A stretch of 64,000 bases of DNA from Trigonopsis variabilis (GCA_003707065.3 PPXM03000006.1:1-64000), one strand, 5' to 3'; shown: positions 21,854 through 33,983, counted from the first letter of the stretch. Notes: a model not told the origin generated them from the sequence alone. Numbers and translations: made by a program.

Positions 21854-24800
21854 CTATTTGATCACAATCGCACGCTCCATTGGATAACCTCTTTTCACAG
21901 TCCGATCAGGATGATCAAGGCCTATTACATCTTTGCCGATGAGTTTATCGCTAAGAATCATTTCATCATCATCCAAATATAAAGTCTCTTTATCAGCATC
22001 AACAATAGCAACTTTCATCTGTTCAAAAACTTTATCTCCAACCCCTAGTTTTCTCTTCAGACGAACTTTAAATTCAGACACCTGCTCGTTCGGTCTGATG
22101 TACATTACAAAAGGAATTCCATGGCTTCTCGACGGATCTTTACTGAAATGGTAGACTTGCACCACTTTGTCCTCCGGAGACTTCTCGTAATCATCATCTG
22201 ATAAAACGTCAGCAACAACCAAAGCATTGTCACTCAAATCAGATATAGGAAAGTCGTTCCCTAGCACCTGATAGATTTTATGCTCAGACGTGATCCAAAA
22301 CCTAAACTCAGATTTAGGATCGAGACCAGCCTTTGCACGAAGCAAACTTGCAAGATCACTCATGTATCCGGTCTTCGATACTAGCACAGTATAAGGCTTT
22401 TCATGCGAATGATCACCATGCAGCAATTTCACTCTTATCGATTTAAGAGATTCAAGTTCCCCAAGACTAACGTCTAGAATTTCATATGTAAAATAGCAAT
22501 TTGGTTGGCCACTTAGCCCATTTATTAAAGTTCCTAATGGCTGAGCAATATCACGCTTAGAGAGCTCCCTGCTTAGGCCATTATATGAAACGGTGAAGAA
22601 TCTTAGATGAGATGGAGAGCAGAGGAGCTTAGCTGCAACAGCAGAAGACCATGCCTCATAGCTATCTCGCTTATTTAGCCAGACCTCTAGCGTGTCACTG
22701 TCACCATTGACAGGAGCCGAATTATAAGGCCGGAATAAAACTAAGACACGATTGGAGATAAAATCATAATAAGCTCTGGTATCAAGATAATCGGGTATAT
22801 GTTCAGTCTCATTCTTCTCCAGGTCTTCCTGGAAGACAATGATATCTCCCGTCTGTATTTCAGCAGTAGTGAGCGACGTGGAAGGTTTGATAGGCTCAAT
22901 TCTATCCTTGTTTATTTCTTCATAGAGGAGAAGAGGTTTGTCTGGAGACCAATGCTGCTGTTCATTTATGAACGCAATGATACTGGATGCACAGTCCTCC
23001 TGCTCAACAAGCACTTGAGAAAACCCGCTAAGTTTCTTGTTTCTTGCGTCATAATACTTCAGGAATATGAATATCTTCGAGCTATTATTGAGTGGCACTA
23101 GAGGTTTGATTATCGCAGTCTTATCGATTTCCTGGACGTATATCCGGATTTCCGAGACTTTAGATGTAAGACGCTCACGCAATTCTTCAACAGTCATCTG
23201 TAGAAGTTCGTCGCTTAACAAAGTATCCGGACGAACCGTACGATTTCTTCGATTCACCATTATTCTAATGAGCAAGTTTGACGCATCTGAAATCTCCAGA
23301 AGTTCAGCCATTTTTTCTCTAAGGATAATGCCAGAACCAGTTTTCTTCATTCGGAAATAATAATAATTCTTGAGGGGCCCGTATGAGCCTACATTCGACG
23401 GTTCATCATCCCAGTTGCAAAGATCAAAAGAGTCATGAGCTTTGACATTGTCCAAGGTTATTGCTTTGACCGGGAGATATAGATGCTGCTCTTCTCGCTC
23501 TTTCCTCCTTTCCTCTTCTCTCTTGATATCAGATTCAAGCCTTTCGGAGATATAACTGGGAACATCAGCATCAGTAACAGGAGCAAGCACCTTAGGTTCG
23601 GCTGACTTCCGAATGTAAACGAGCATGTACGCATTAGAGTGGCGTTTAAGATAACGTGAAAGATTCGTTCGAGTATTATAGCCTGGGTGATTAGGGAGAA
23701 TCTCTCCGCCAAAGTTATCTTCTAGTACTTCATTCATCGTCGCCCTGGTCACTCTATCGTCATCAAATTTAAACCATGGTCCATCTGCTTCAGGCTTAAT
23801 GAGGGCATAGTAATGGCCAGCATTTAGATCCCCACTGTGAACGAGCACACCATGTAAGACATAGACACAAGGATCAGAACGATCAGCGTCAGCATCAAGA
23901 AACTCCTCGAGGTTAATCTCTAATGGGAACTCACAGCGATCATTTATTTTGACCATAGTATCACGAATAAAATCATATTCGAATCTTTTGAGCTGAAGAT
24001 GAAGGACCGGTGGAAAATTTTTGAATATTACACCTTTCTTAGCATCTTGTAGACCTAGCCCTGTAGCCTGATATTGATTTTCTCCTTCGAGCATTTCAAC
24101 TTGGACGTAATCTTTGAAAGATTCATAGATATCTTTCATTCCTTTAACATTGAGCTGTATGTCCCAGAAGTCTTCTTCTCTTGAACTCTCAAAATCAACA
24201 TTAACGCATTTGACATAGCTTTTCATTTGTCCTACAAAGAGTTCGGTGAGAGCACCTTCAGCAGCGGTGTTCTTCATGCGCGATTCAAGTTTATCCATTA
24301 GAACTCGGTTAAGTTCTTGCACGTCATGTTGTGTAAAAGCATCTGCAGAATCCCAGCCAAAAGATCTCGTTAATTCGAGGGTGCTCACAGCATGTGAAAA
24401 TGTTTGAAGCTGATAGAATAGTCTTTGCAATGATAATGCAGAACTATTGAGCGGCTCCTCATTCTGAGTGGGCATCTGATAAACAGCTTTTCGAAAATAG
24501 TTTGTGAAATAAAGGGATTGCAAGAGAGAGTTTAAGTAGCAAGTAGCCCCTTGGTTCTTGAGGCCCACATAACCGGTGACCTTTTTAGAATCATAGTTAA
24601 TAAACGAATGCCAAAGCACACCTGTCTCATCCACGACAATCTTAATATATGCTGTAATGTTAACTTGATCATTTTCAATAATAGGCCCATGATTGCGGTC
24701 ATGTCGTCCAAAGACCTTTCTCAGATCGACAAACTGATTGAATCCCCAATCATTTGCATCTGGATCAAATCTGTGGTGCGCGTGTTGGCTTTCAACGTTT

Positions 24801-25680
24801 GACGGGTCGTTTGGATTCCAAATGACCAGTCCAAATTGAGCACAAACAGCCCAATCGTTTTCCTTTTCTTCACAATCGTGACCAGTCGTTTGAGGGCTTG
24901 CTTCTAGGAAAATCGAGACGTGGGATCCATTCTCCGTTTGATTTCCAGTAGGAAAAAGGAGAATTCGCCTAGAATTAGCACATATAGACCAGAAGAGGTT
25001 TACCAATTATAACCGCCCAAAGAATAAGAAGGACTAAAGACTTTTCTTTCGAGATTCCGCCATTCACTTATTTTCCATGTGAAACTGCCTTGGACCTCGG
25101 TTTTTTCGCCTATGTCAGGGCATAATTTTTCGAACTGGGCATTCTCTATAAATATCAGTTAAGTTCAGTTATATTTATATTCATAAATTTCATATCTCAA
25201 ACGCCTCTCGGCAATTGTTCAAATGGAACTCTAATAAGATAACGTACCATCATTCGCTAGTATCTGCTTAGCCGCTGTTCCTGAACTAGGAAAGCCAGGC
25301 TGAGTATGGTCGGAATGTCCATCCGAGAACGTTTTAGAATCCGCAACATAAGCATCATTGAGATTTTCATCAGCATCCTACAAGAGTGTTAGAGTATTTT
25401 CTTATAGTTTTTCGGGCGAGCAATATGGGATAGTCAGCTTCAGGAAGAACCCGAGCATTGATTGAAAGATGTGGCGCACATTCGTGAGCACCCAGCAATT
25501 ATAACCTTTAAAAGAACTGTAATAAAGAACACAAGAAAAGCTATCTTCTATTGCTGTTCAATGTCTTAGCGGCTTAATATTCCGCAGGACGTCAAGAGAT
25601 GACGACAGTTCTCTACCCTCAGAGCAATACTCAATACTTACCAAGGACGTAAACATGTCAATTGATTCTATATCCTCCAT
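21854..25680 (-). CDS. ubp15: USP7/Ubp15-type ubiquitin C-terminal hydrolase
   Basis: Four exons (25680-25642, 25377-25248, 25145-25004, 24968-21854) give 1141 aa, the usual size for the family. The short acidic N-terminus (MEDIESIDMFTSL) leads into a MATH/TRAF domain (~65-200: FTWKISEW, GGYNWRILLFPTGN). The USP catalytic core has the Cys box GLKNQGATCYLNSLLQSLY, the His box HSGDLNAGHYYALIKP and DDDRVTRA. The C-terminal half forms the ubiquitin-like HUBL repeats ending in KRGYPMERAIVIK. Ubp15/USP7 removes ubiquitin from cell-cycle and peroxisomal or endocytic targets. The 13-residue first exon is followed by an unusually long 264-nt intron; the third intron is 35 nt. Joining across it yields the conserved MATH sequence, which confirms the model. 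Confidence 0.95.
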
Positions 25681-26020
25681 TAACTGAGAAGGCAGGGATA
25701 ATAAATTCAAGTCTCAGACGGTGAATACTAAATTATAGGATTTCTCGTTATGTGGTAGAAACTATGGCGACCGACTGCTTAGATGTGTTGCAGCCTGTTT
25801 TCCAGCCCTCCCCCAACTCCCGGCTGCTCAACATAGACGAACAACTTCGAACTACTCCGACAGCTCGCTTGTATTCTTTGGTTTTATTGATCATAAAATC
25901 GTCTCTTAGAACTCCTTAATCCAAAATTGCTATTTACACATAGTTCACCCTTTTCTCCTTGTACATAATCATTATTCGTCAACACTTGTCATATTCATCC
26001 CTAAAATCCACTAAGCTGTA
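25681..26020. other. intergenic region between ubp15 and rtr1
   Basis: 340 bp holding the ubp15 promoter and the rtr1 3' end. A plus-strand 47-codon frame from ATG at 25764 is GC-richer than its surroundings but shows no domain. It is not called as a gene. Confidence 0.5.
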
Positions 26021-26800
26021 CTATCTTTTCCGGGGCTTAAATATGGTTGGAAAATAGCCCTCTATCTGACTGTCGGATCTCTTACCAACCGAAATATTAT
26101 TATCACAGGAAGTCAATGAATACGGACGTTCAAGTATATGGATAGCTTGTCTAGAGTCTTCATTGTCCTCATTATCTTCTGGTTTGTGAACCTGCTCATC
26201 TGGAAACATCTCAACATCAGCTTTGTCAATGTCTTTTCGATTAATTAGGAGCGGGGCATTCATGACTGCTTCCGCACCCACGGACTCATTTTGTCGAGTT
26301 TCTGCATTCCTTTTCGCCATATTTTCCAACAGAATAATTTTATCCTCCCATATTTTGCTATTTTGTTCGTTCAGAATATCGTACCTTGCCCATACTGTCT
26401 CATCACTTAACTGCGCTCGGTACAGTTTAGAAGCCTGTAGGTGTTGGAGACAACAGAATTTTGAAGAATCCATTTTGTTTAGAAGATGGAGAGTTTGCTT
26501 TGCTTTCTCACCGATGATTCTTTGAGCTGCCACAGAGTTTCCACAAAGGGGATATGCACATTTTTGCTCAAGATTTCTTTCTTCCTCGAGTTGGTCATAG
26601 TCTGCTTTGGTCAAGAACCGTCCAGCTACTTTTAAGGTGTTCTCGCTGCACGGCTCGATTAACTCTTCCACGACAGAGAGTGTGATCAGCTTGGCGGTCT
26701 CTGGATCTAAATATGAGCCCAGTGACTTCCGTAATCTTCCACCAGCAGATTTGGATGCAAGAAAATCCAAAAATTCCTCGGTTTGCAAGTTCTCAGTCAT
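26021..26800 (-). CDS. rtr1: RNA polymerase II CTD phosphatase Rtr1/RPAP2
   Basis: Predicted 259 aa from the first in-frame ATG at 26800. It has the RPAP2 zinc-binding fold: FLTKADYDQLEEERNLEQKCAYPLCGN supplies the first two cysteines, and a second pair of ligands follows in KFCCLQHLQASKLYRAQL. The family dephosphorylates Ser5 (and Ser7 or Tyr1) of the Rpb1 C-terminal repeats during early elongation, and helps import of Pol II. Upstream, a strong donor (AAA|GTAAGT at about 26899) and a CTAAC...CATAG acceptor near 26823 suggest a 5' untranslated intron, since no coding exon precedes it. The C-terminal tail is acidic and ends in a basic Lys/Arg patch (FKPRKR), possibly a nuclear signal. Confidence 0.88.
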   Translation of the reverse strand: MTENLQTEEFLDFLASKSAGGRLRKSLGSYLDPETAKLITLSVVEELIEPCSENTLKVAGRFLTKADYDQLEEERNLEQKCAYPLCGNSVAAQRIIGEKAKQTLHLLNKMDSSKFCCLQHLQASKLYRAQLSDETVWARYDILNEQNSKIWEDKIILLENMAKRNAETRQNESVGAEAVMNAPLLINRKDIDKADVEMFPDEQVHKPEDNEDNEDSRQAIHILERPYSLTSCDNNISVGKRSDSQIEGYFPTIFKPRKR

Positions 26801-26900
26801 ACTCGATGCACGAACTATGCTCAGTGTTAGCTCAATATGTTGCAAATTAATGGCACGTGTTTCCACCCATCCATCTTATCAAGTTCTCCAGAAACTTACT

Positions 26901-27656
26901 TTGCGAGAGCGTCTGATTATACGAACATTGAACCGCTCAAAACTTTGAGGTGCCTGTGTCTTATGCACTGTCTTTTTAATTTATTTTTAGGGATAATCTT
27001 TGGTAACTGGGTTTATATATCATCAGCTCACTGTGTATTTTGAGTCGCAATAGAACATCTCAAGAGCCTGCTTTCTCATCACTTTATGTTATTATGTTCT
27101 GGGTGTCAGCTACTATTTGTCTCTTTTTCTTTTTTTCATCCATTTTCTCTCATAGTACTGCGAAAAGTGAACTTAACCTCCTTTGGTAAATATGTAATAA
27201 TTGAGCATTAGCTGGGCAAGCCTCTCCTACTGTAATTAGTTACTCCAGGTCTTCTATTGCATTTAAAATTGGCGAATCTTTTGTAAATAGCTAGTTAGCT
27301 GTTCACCAATCTAGAGTTAAGACATTACACGAGCTATCGACTATTTGACACCATCTATTTCTGACTGCGCTAGTTAATACATGCAAATTACATTTTGCGA
27401 GGGGATGCAACAAATGCGCCCAATAAAAAACCTAGCTCGTTTAATCTCAGTGGATGACCAGTCTAAGGTTAAGAATGCTTCGTATGATAGAAAAAACAAA
27501 TTCAACACACTTATTATTGTCACAGTTCTAGCTTCGCCTTTCAGCAGGAAGTATCATATTGAGAGATGCTAGTATCTAAGACTTACAAACTAGTAATATA
27601 GATAACGGAGCATCCGGCTACGAATACCACAGCAACTAATCTTTCGCTATCAGACT
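26901..27656. other. intergenic region between rtr1 and the aldo-keto reductase
   Basis: AT-rich spacer upstream of rtr1 and downstream of the reductase gene. Short frames such as 27381-27572 look non-coding. No RNA gene was recognised. Confidence 0.55.
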
Positions 27657-28700
27657 TCAAGGGCAATTAACAGGATCCCAATCAATGACGTAGTGTTCAT
27701 CAGTAGTTAAAGACTGAATATCCTCTGCAGTCAAGTGGAAGTCAAAAATATCGGCATTCTCCTTTATTCTGGATGGCGTCACACTCTTTGGCAAAGGAAC
27801 AGTACCCTTACTTGTTAGAAATAGGAGGTCTAAATACTAACTCTGTCTAAGGCCCAACGCAGAAGGATCTGGCCAGGTGTTTTATTATACTTCTTTACCA
27901 ACGCTTGTACCCTTTTATCATTGAATCGCCGACCTCTTTGAAGTTAGAACAGATAGATAATGACGTTGTTCGCACCTGGTTAATGGGCAGAAATCTTCAA
28001 CCACAATGCCTTGACTCTGACAGTATTTGATTAATTCAACTCTGGCGAGAAAAGGATGCACCTCTAATTGATTGACAGAGGGTGGAATTTTGGCGTACGA
28101 TTCCATTTCTTTTAAATGTTTCTCTCCATAGTTTGAAACACCGATCGTTCGAACTTTTTTAGATTCAACGGCTTCTTCGAGAGCTTTCCAGGTTTCTTTT
28201 CGGAGTTTCTTCCCAGGATAAGGAGAATGGATGAGAAATAAGTCAATATAACCCAAATCACAAAGTTCAAGAGATCTTTCTATAGCTCTCTTCGCTGGTT
28301 CGTATCCTGCAATCAGCTATTCTGTCAGGTAAAAAAGATACCTTGGTCACTATCCCTAATAAGATTAGAATCTCGTATATCACTTGCTCTCACCATATTT
28401 TTGTTGTATAAAACACTGAATCTCTAGGATTACCAGTATCAGTTAGCCATTTCTTAATCGCGATACCACATTCGCGCTCATTTCTATAAAGTGAGGCGGA
28501 ATCTACGGTCAGAACAAGTCAATCTCACTAAATCAATCGACAAACAAGACCGTACCTATATGGCGATATCCTGTATTTAGAGCCTCCGTAATAGCAGATA
28601 TTACTTCATCTCCGTAAGCATTATATACTCCAAAACCAAGTACCGGAATGCTAAAGCCCGATTTCATTTTTAGGGTCGATGAGATAGTTAGAGTAGACAT
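27657..28700 (-). CDS. aldo-keto reductase (AKR3-like)
   Basis: Six exons (28700-28556, 28502-28394, 28355-28342, 28306-27976, 27935-27842, 27806-27657) give 280 aa in a single frame. The AKR catalytic set is present: Asp and Tyr in HIDSASLYRNE, Lys in FYTTKIW and His in LFLIHSP. NADPH-binding motifs VSNYGEKHL, VNQLEVHPF and LPKSVTPSRIKENAD follow, and the end matches the family (HYVIDWDPV). Exon 3 is only 14 nt and encodes the WDSDQG turn that precedes YEPAKRAIERSLE. Without it the catalytic-loop frame fails. Such enzymes reduce carbonyl compounds with NADPH in the cytosol; the substrate cannot be read from sequence. Introns are 35-53 nt. Confidence 0.92.
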
Positions 28701-29114
28701 GGTTTCTGAGACTCTAGTACGACTTCGCTCTCTTTTATAAATTGCGATCGAGGTCTATGATGTAAACTTTGCTTATCTGTAAGTGAACGGCAGCGCCCAT
28801 CGTAACGTCATGCCGGTTTGGGAAGTTAATCGCTCCGACAGACAGGAACGTATCCCAAAAGGAGATATCATCGGTTCCACATGCAATTCTCGATCCAGCA
28901 GAATATTGATGCAAAGATAGATCACAATACCCTTTATTCTCGCAATGTTTTCCCATTTCAGTGTCATCACGAGTAATACTCAAGGACTCATTTCATTCTC
29001 ACCACTGACAACGCAGTATCACGTGGTCACGCTGCAACGTCGCGTCAGCTATCTTTTATCAATAACGCATGTTTGATTGACTATACGGGCTTTCTTCAGA
29101 AGCACCTCCAAAAA
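28701..29114. other. divergent promoter region, reductase and rdh54
   Basis: About 410 bp between the divergent reductase (minus) and rdh54 (plus) start codons. A minus-strand open frame of 82 codons (28735-28983) has no recognisable domain and overlaps another open frame, so it is left out. Confidence 0.5.
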
Positions 29115-31583
29115 ATGAAAAAGACATTGGGTGTGAAGAGGATGAGAGCAAGTCGTGACTTGTCCGAGAGCTCTCCTTATAAACCTCTAAAGATATTTTT
29201 GAACCAAGAATCCCCAGTGCACGGACGAGCTCAAAGAGACGAGGAAGAAGGCAATACAATAACAATATATAGTGCAGTATGGAGAAAAAAGGTGGCAAAG
29301 AAGAACAAATCTTGGGAAGGTGATGGTTTTATTCACATAGCAAAAGGTGTCTGTATTCTAAAGGATGTTAGTGGTCGCATACTAGGCCAAGTCAAAAATA
29401 GAGCCACACTTTTCGAGCTGGGTGCCTTAATAAGTTTCGGTGTCTATGAAGCCGAAGCTGAGTCCATTCTCTCAGTAGAGTCAGTCGAGTCGGGGAAGCC
29501 TTCCGGTCCAGGAGATACCAAGCAGATGAGTCAAATCAGACCCAGGCTCCTGCATCCAAAACCGAGATCCTCATGCAAAATGATGTCTGAGTATGCTAGC
29601 AAAGACAGGCCCAGTGATGTGATCAGACCCTTGTATAACATCACGGATCCTACAGCAGTCATGAAGCGACCAAATGACTACCTTTCGAGGGGACATACGA
29701 TTGTTGACGTCGTGATTGATCCTTTATTAATGAAATACCTTAGGCCTCATCAAATTGAAGGCGTACGGTTTTTGTACGAATGCACCATGCAGTTTCGTGA
29801 TGTTAATGGGAGTGGTGCTCTTCTTGCTGATGAGATGGGTCTAGGGAAGACTTTAATGACTATATCACTTTTATGGACTCTACTCAGGCAAAATCCATTT
29901 TATGACCAAGGCCGGCCGGCGATCAGACGGGCACTGATCGTCTGTCCTGTCACTCTTGTCGCTAATTGGAAGAATGAGTTCCGGAAATGGCTCGGAAAAG
30001 ATAGACTTGGCATTTTTGTTGCTGACTGTAAGGCTAATCTCAGAAATTTTACGTCTTCGAATGTTTATCAGGTAATGATCATCGGATATGAGCGATTAAG
30101 GGTGCTTTATGAAGCCCTGACCAATTGCGAATTTGATATTGTCGTATGTGATGAAGGGCATAGAATCAAAAATAGTTCCACCAAGTTAGGTCAAGCCCTC
30201 CAGTCCCTCGGTATCGAGAAGCGCGTCTTACTGACTGGAACTCCCATCCAAAATGACTTGAAAGAGTTTTTTGCTATGGTTGACTTTTTAAATCCTGCGG
30301 TCTTGGGAACCTATCAGTCTTTCAAAAAGGAATTTGAGGAACCTATCATAGCATCACGAGAACCTGGCGCAACAGAACTCATGGTCGAGGACGGTGTAAT
30401 AAAATCGAAAGATCTCCATGATATAACCAGCCGCTTTGTTTTGCGTCGCACTATTGGAACCGTGTCAAACTTTCTTCCTGCGAAAAATGAAATCGTCATA
30501 CTTTGTAAACCAACAACTACCCAATTGGACTGCTATCGATCGCTACTGTCTTCGAACTTGTTGACAGATTCGTTTACTAACTGCGACTCAGCTCAGCATC
30601 TTCGTCTGATCGCGTTATTGAGAAAGTTGTGCAATTCACCATCTCTCGTGCTACGGGAGCTCTCTCATGGAGAGGCGAAGAATTCTTCGGACCATTATCG
30701 AAGCACATTAGGAGGAAAACAAAACTTTCTTACTCGTATTCTCCGCAACATAAAAGACTCTACCGAAGAAAAGGTCGTTCTAGCCTCCAGTTTCATTCAA
30801 ACTCTGGATTTGCTCGAGCTTGCCGTTCAAAAAATGAACTTCAGTTATATGCGATTGGATGGAAATACGCCATCATCACGACGGCAAGAGCTAGTAGATA
30901 GGTTCAATAAGGCTTCATCGGAAGAGTGTTATATATTCTTACTCTCTACAAAAAGCGGTGGATCTGGATTGAATCTTGTAGGAGCGTCGCGTTTATTTTT
31001 GTTTGAGCCTGACTGGAATCCAGCCACCGACTTACAAACAATGGCAAGAATACATCGGGACGGCCAAAAACGACCGGTGTTCATCTACAGGCTTCTGCTT
31101 GTAGGGCTGATAGATGAGAAGATTTATCAACGCCAATTGACCAAAAGTGGGCTGTCTGACAACTTAATTGACTCTTGCAGTGATTCGCTGGAGAATGCTT
31201 TCAGTGATGAAGAATTGAAGGATCTATTCAAGATAGCTGAGAACACCGAATGCCAAACACATGATCTTCTTGGCTGTCCATGTCGGGGTATGGCTACTAT
31301 ACCTAGAAATACTAATAATGCTGAGTCAGGAGATGACGAGCTCCTCTTATCTCCCTCTATTTCAAGGAGTATCACTCATAATCCCAAAGACGAAGATGAC
31401 CAGGCATTTTTTTCTTCCAAAATGAATATTCTTAATAACAGCGTGCATCTCTCACCAGCAAACCTTAATTCGGAGTCCGTGGTGGTATGTACAGGTGACC
31501 TCGTCTTGGATGCCACATTGCGTGACTTTCATCATCGAGGGGACTCTACTGTCTCATTCATATTTATTCGCACTGGTGTCTGA
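29115..31583 (+). CDS. rdh54: Rdh54/Tid1 SNF2-family recombination translocase
   Basis: Single exon, 822 aa from ATG at 29115 (the frame is open 14 codons further upstream but without an ATG). The N-terminal Rad54-like region has a YSAVWRKK block and WEGDGFIHI as in Rdh54. SNF2 helicase motifs follow in order: I LLADEMGLGKTLMTISL (~245), II VVCDEGHRIKNSS, III LLTGTPIQND, then the C-lobe with V STKSGGSGLNLVGASRL and VI ARIHRDGQKRPV. Rdh54 works with Rad51/Dmc1 in homologous recombination, using ATP to translocate on DNA and remove or remodel Rad51 on duplex, with emphasis on meiotic interhomologue repair. Absence of a bromodomain, HAND/SANT or SNF2-ATP-coupling segments fits the Rad54 branch. 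Confidence 0.92.
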   Translation: MKKTLGVKRMRASRDLSESSPYKPLKIFLNQESPVHGRAQRDEEEGNTITIYSAVWRKKVAKKNKSWEGDGFIHIAKGVCILKDVSGRILGQVKNRATLFELGALISFGVYEAEAESILSVESVESGKPSGPGDTKQMSQIRPRLLHPKPRSSCKMMSEYASKDRPSDVIRPLYNITDPTAVMKRPNDYLSRGHTIVDVVIDPLLMKYLRPHQIEGVRFLYECTMQFRDVNGSGALLADEMGLGKTLMTISLLWTLLRQNPFYDQGRPAIRRALIVCPVTLVANWKNEFRKWLGKDRLGIFVADCKANLRNFTSSNVYQVMIIGYERLRVLYEALTNCEFDIVVCDEGHRIKNSSTKLGQALQSLGIEKRVLLTGTPIQNDLKEFFAMVDFLNPAVLGTYQSFKKEFEEPIIASREPGATELMVEDGVIKSKDLHDITSRFVLRRTIGTVSNFLPAKNEIVILCKPTTTQLDCYRSLLSSNLLTDSFTNCDSAQHLRLIALLRKLCNSPSLVLRELSHGEAKNSSDHYRSTLGGKQNFLTRILRNIKDSTEEKVVLASSFIQTLDLLELAVQKMNFSYMRLDGNTPSSRRQELVDRFNKASSEECYIFLLSTKSGGSGLNLVGASRLFLFEPDWNPATDLQTMARIHRDGQKRPVFIYRLLLVGLIDEKIYQRQLTKSGLSDNLIDSCSDSLENAFSDEELKDLFKIAENTECQTHDLLGCPCRGMATIPRNTNNAESGDDELLLSPSISRSITHNPKDEDDQAFFSSKMNILNNSVHLSPANLNSESVVVCTGDLVLDATLRDFHHRGDSTVSFIFIRTGV

Positions 31584-32093
31584 CCAGAAACATTTGGTCT
31601 CATTATTGTTGAGGCACCTCCTTCAAACTTCATTGTTTTGGTGTACTTAGTTGAGCATTATTTCAGTCAACTGCATTATACATAAGTATATACCATACAT
31701 ATCTCTGTCTTTATGAAGGCCTCGTGACCTGAATGGATAAGAGAAGAGTATCGCGTGAATATCACCATTGTCACGGGACCCAACCCTTTTAATGCGTCTC
31801 AGATATAGGAATACTAGTACAATTGACTTGACAAGGAGACTCGAGATTGCCACGGGCTGGAGCCTTGAGCTGCGGCTACTATCTAATTTGAATAACTTCA
31901 GTACTCGTTTTCTATACCAGTAGAATCAGTTCATCATTTGGTCATTTTATTTGAACTAGTTTGCAGTCCGCTTGGATTTTCTTCTTGGGTGGTCGATTTG
32001 AGGTGTGGGATTATCAGTAGCGCGAGTTGTAGTCATTCTGCCCGACGATCAAACTGTTACATATAAATAGAACATTATTCATCGCCGCCCTTC
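31584..32093. other. intergenic region between rdh54 and yvc1
   Basis: 510 bp with no open frame of note. A short stretch around 31709-31785 has a tRNA-like A-box but no proper cloverleaf; it is discussed among the rejected items. Confidence 0.5.
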
Positions 32094-33983
32094 ATGGACG
32101 ATGACTGGGAGAGCCAAACTTTACTAGAATGCGAAATAATGACAGGCCCAAGGGAAATAGGCGGAATATGTTTCCGTCTTCGACAGGTTATTGAATGTTT
32201 CACTAACAAAGGTTATGTGGTGGATAGAATACTGAACAGGGATATCCCAGTCATCAATCACACCAGCGATGAGCTCTTAAAAGCCGTTGGCAACGGCAAA
32301 TACCCAGGATGTATAGTATATGCTTTGATTCAATGCAAAAGTTGGTATCATGAAAGAGCAGAGAAGACTTTATTTGACTACCGGTTGAATGAAGCACGGG
32401 CTATCATGGCTGGCGCACTAGTTTGTCATATGTGAGAGGCTTACTTGAAACGCATTGACTGTCAGAATTTCCAATACTAGTATTGACCGCTTGAGGTTAT
32501 ATAAAATTATGCTCTGCCAAAAATACACAGTCATTAAAAACGGCAAGGAAACAAAGCCGGAAAACGCTCTTGCACTGGCGATTGATTATCATTATTTGGA
32601 TATTATATCGAGTGCTGGATTTCAGCGATGCATAGATTGGTTGTGGAAAGGATGGATTATACAGAATGATGTGGATCCGACGAGTTTTGTTATGTACGAG
32701 TCTATCGGCTCGCAGAAATTTTGGGCACACTTTGATCCTCAGCGGCTGAAAAGTCCCATTTATCAATATTTACTTCAATTGTTTTTTTCAATCGTGTTTT
32801 TGGTACTCTTCTCTGCCGTGCTGAATACGACAAACACTCACGGCAGATTTGATATTGCGGAGATAATCATGTACCTTTTCATGACGGTAAGTACTTCACC
32901 AGACAATTGACCATTCACACTAAGGCGGATTTATGCAATCAATTTTCAAAGGCTTACGTGGTTGGCTTCTGGAAGATGGGTTTATTGATATTTAACCTAG
33001 TAAGCAATATCCTATATTGCTTCATGTTCATTTCCTTTATTCTGCGACTGGTTGCTTTATCTTATGCGGAATCGGACCCAAGTAGAGACTTCTACGGCCA
33101 ACATTCTTATTATATACTATCCTCTGCCAGTCCCCTGGTTTTTGCGAGACTACTGTTATACCTTTCATCGTTTCGCTCGTTCGGTGTGATGATAGTAATT
33201 ATCAGGGAAATGATCAAACAAAGTCTCGTCTTTTTTATTTTACTATTTTTCGTGGGAGCGAGCTTTTTACAGGCATTTGTAGGCCTCGATTATGCTGATA
33301 ACGATAAAGCGAGAGATATAGTTTCCCAAATGGGAATCAAGATGATCAAGGCGCTGATGGGAGATGCAGAATTTGATTCCTTTGATAACTTTGCGCCTCC
33401 TTATGCTCAAGTGTTATTTTACGTTTTCACATTTTTGGTTAGCGTAATCTTCCTGAACTTCTTGGTTGCTGTTTTCAATACTGCTTACCAAAACATCATC
33501 GACAACGCTGAAGCAGAATACATGGCGTCGCATTCACAAAGGGCTCTTGGATTTATCAGAGCTCCGGACGAGAACGTATTCGTCCCTCCTCTGAACCTGA
33601 TAGAGATTATTGGATTAATCTTACCATTCGAATGGTGGATGTCGAAATCCAGTTATCATCGCTTGAATACCATTGTTATGAGCGCCGTATATTTTCCCTT
33701 TCTACTTTGTATTGCATGGTATGAAAGCACTAACGCAAATAAGGCAAAGAGCCTTACTTTACTCTCAAATCAAGTTCCTGAATCGGAACAGGAAGCGGCC
33801 ACAATTTTGGAAAGCGAAAATGAAAACTTAGTTTGGTCGGAGATGGATGTTCCGGACGAAGCTCTCAACACCAGTGTTAGGGATCTGCAACAACTTATTG
33901 CACAAAAGAAGGACAAATTAGATTTAGAACCGTCACTGTACGAGATACAACGAATGATACAGGACCTGAAAGCGTCTTTATAA
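32094..33983 (+). CDS. yvc1: vacuolar TRP-type calcium channel Yvc1
   Basis: Three exons (32094-32431, 32481-32886, 32925-33983) with 49- and 38-nt introns give 600 aa. The cytosolic N-terminal part is followed by several hydrophobic helices (from YQYLLQLFFSIVFLVLFSAVL, then MGLLIFNLVSNILYCFMF, SASPLVFARLLLYLSSF, SLVFFILLFFVGASFLQAFVG) and the pore-following helix VFTFLVSVIFLNFLVAVFNTAY. This matches the TRPY family. An acidic C-terminal tail (SEQEAATILESENENL) and a final coiled-coil-like helix follow. Yvc1 releases Ca2+ from the vacuole on hyperosmotic stretch. The frame is clean and the two splice joins fall between conserved segments. The protein is slightly shorter than budding-yeast Yvc1 (675 aa). 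Confidence 0.9.

Noticed and set aside
25764-25907. Plus-strand 47-codon frame between ubp15 and rtr1
   Set aside because: ATG-led and GC-rich, but too short, with no family match, and it lies in a promoter.
28735-28983. Minus-strand open frame of 82 codons between the reductase and rdh54 genes
   Set aside because: No domain, and it overlaps another open frame of similar length in the promoter of two divergent genes.
31709-31785. tRNA-like sequence with A-box (GTGACCTGAATGGATAAG)
   Set aside because: The A-box resembles tRNA-Arg or tRNA-Thr, but there is no proper B-box, T-arm or acceptor pairing. At best a remnant.
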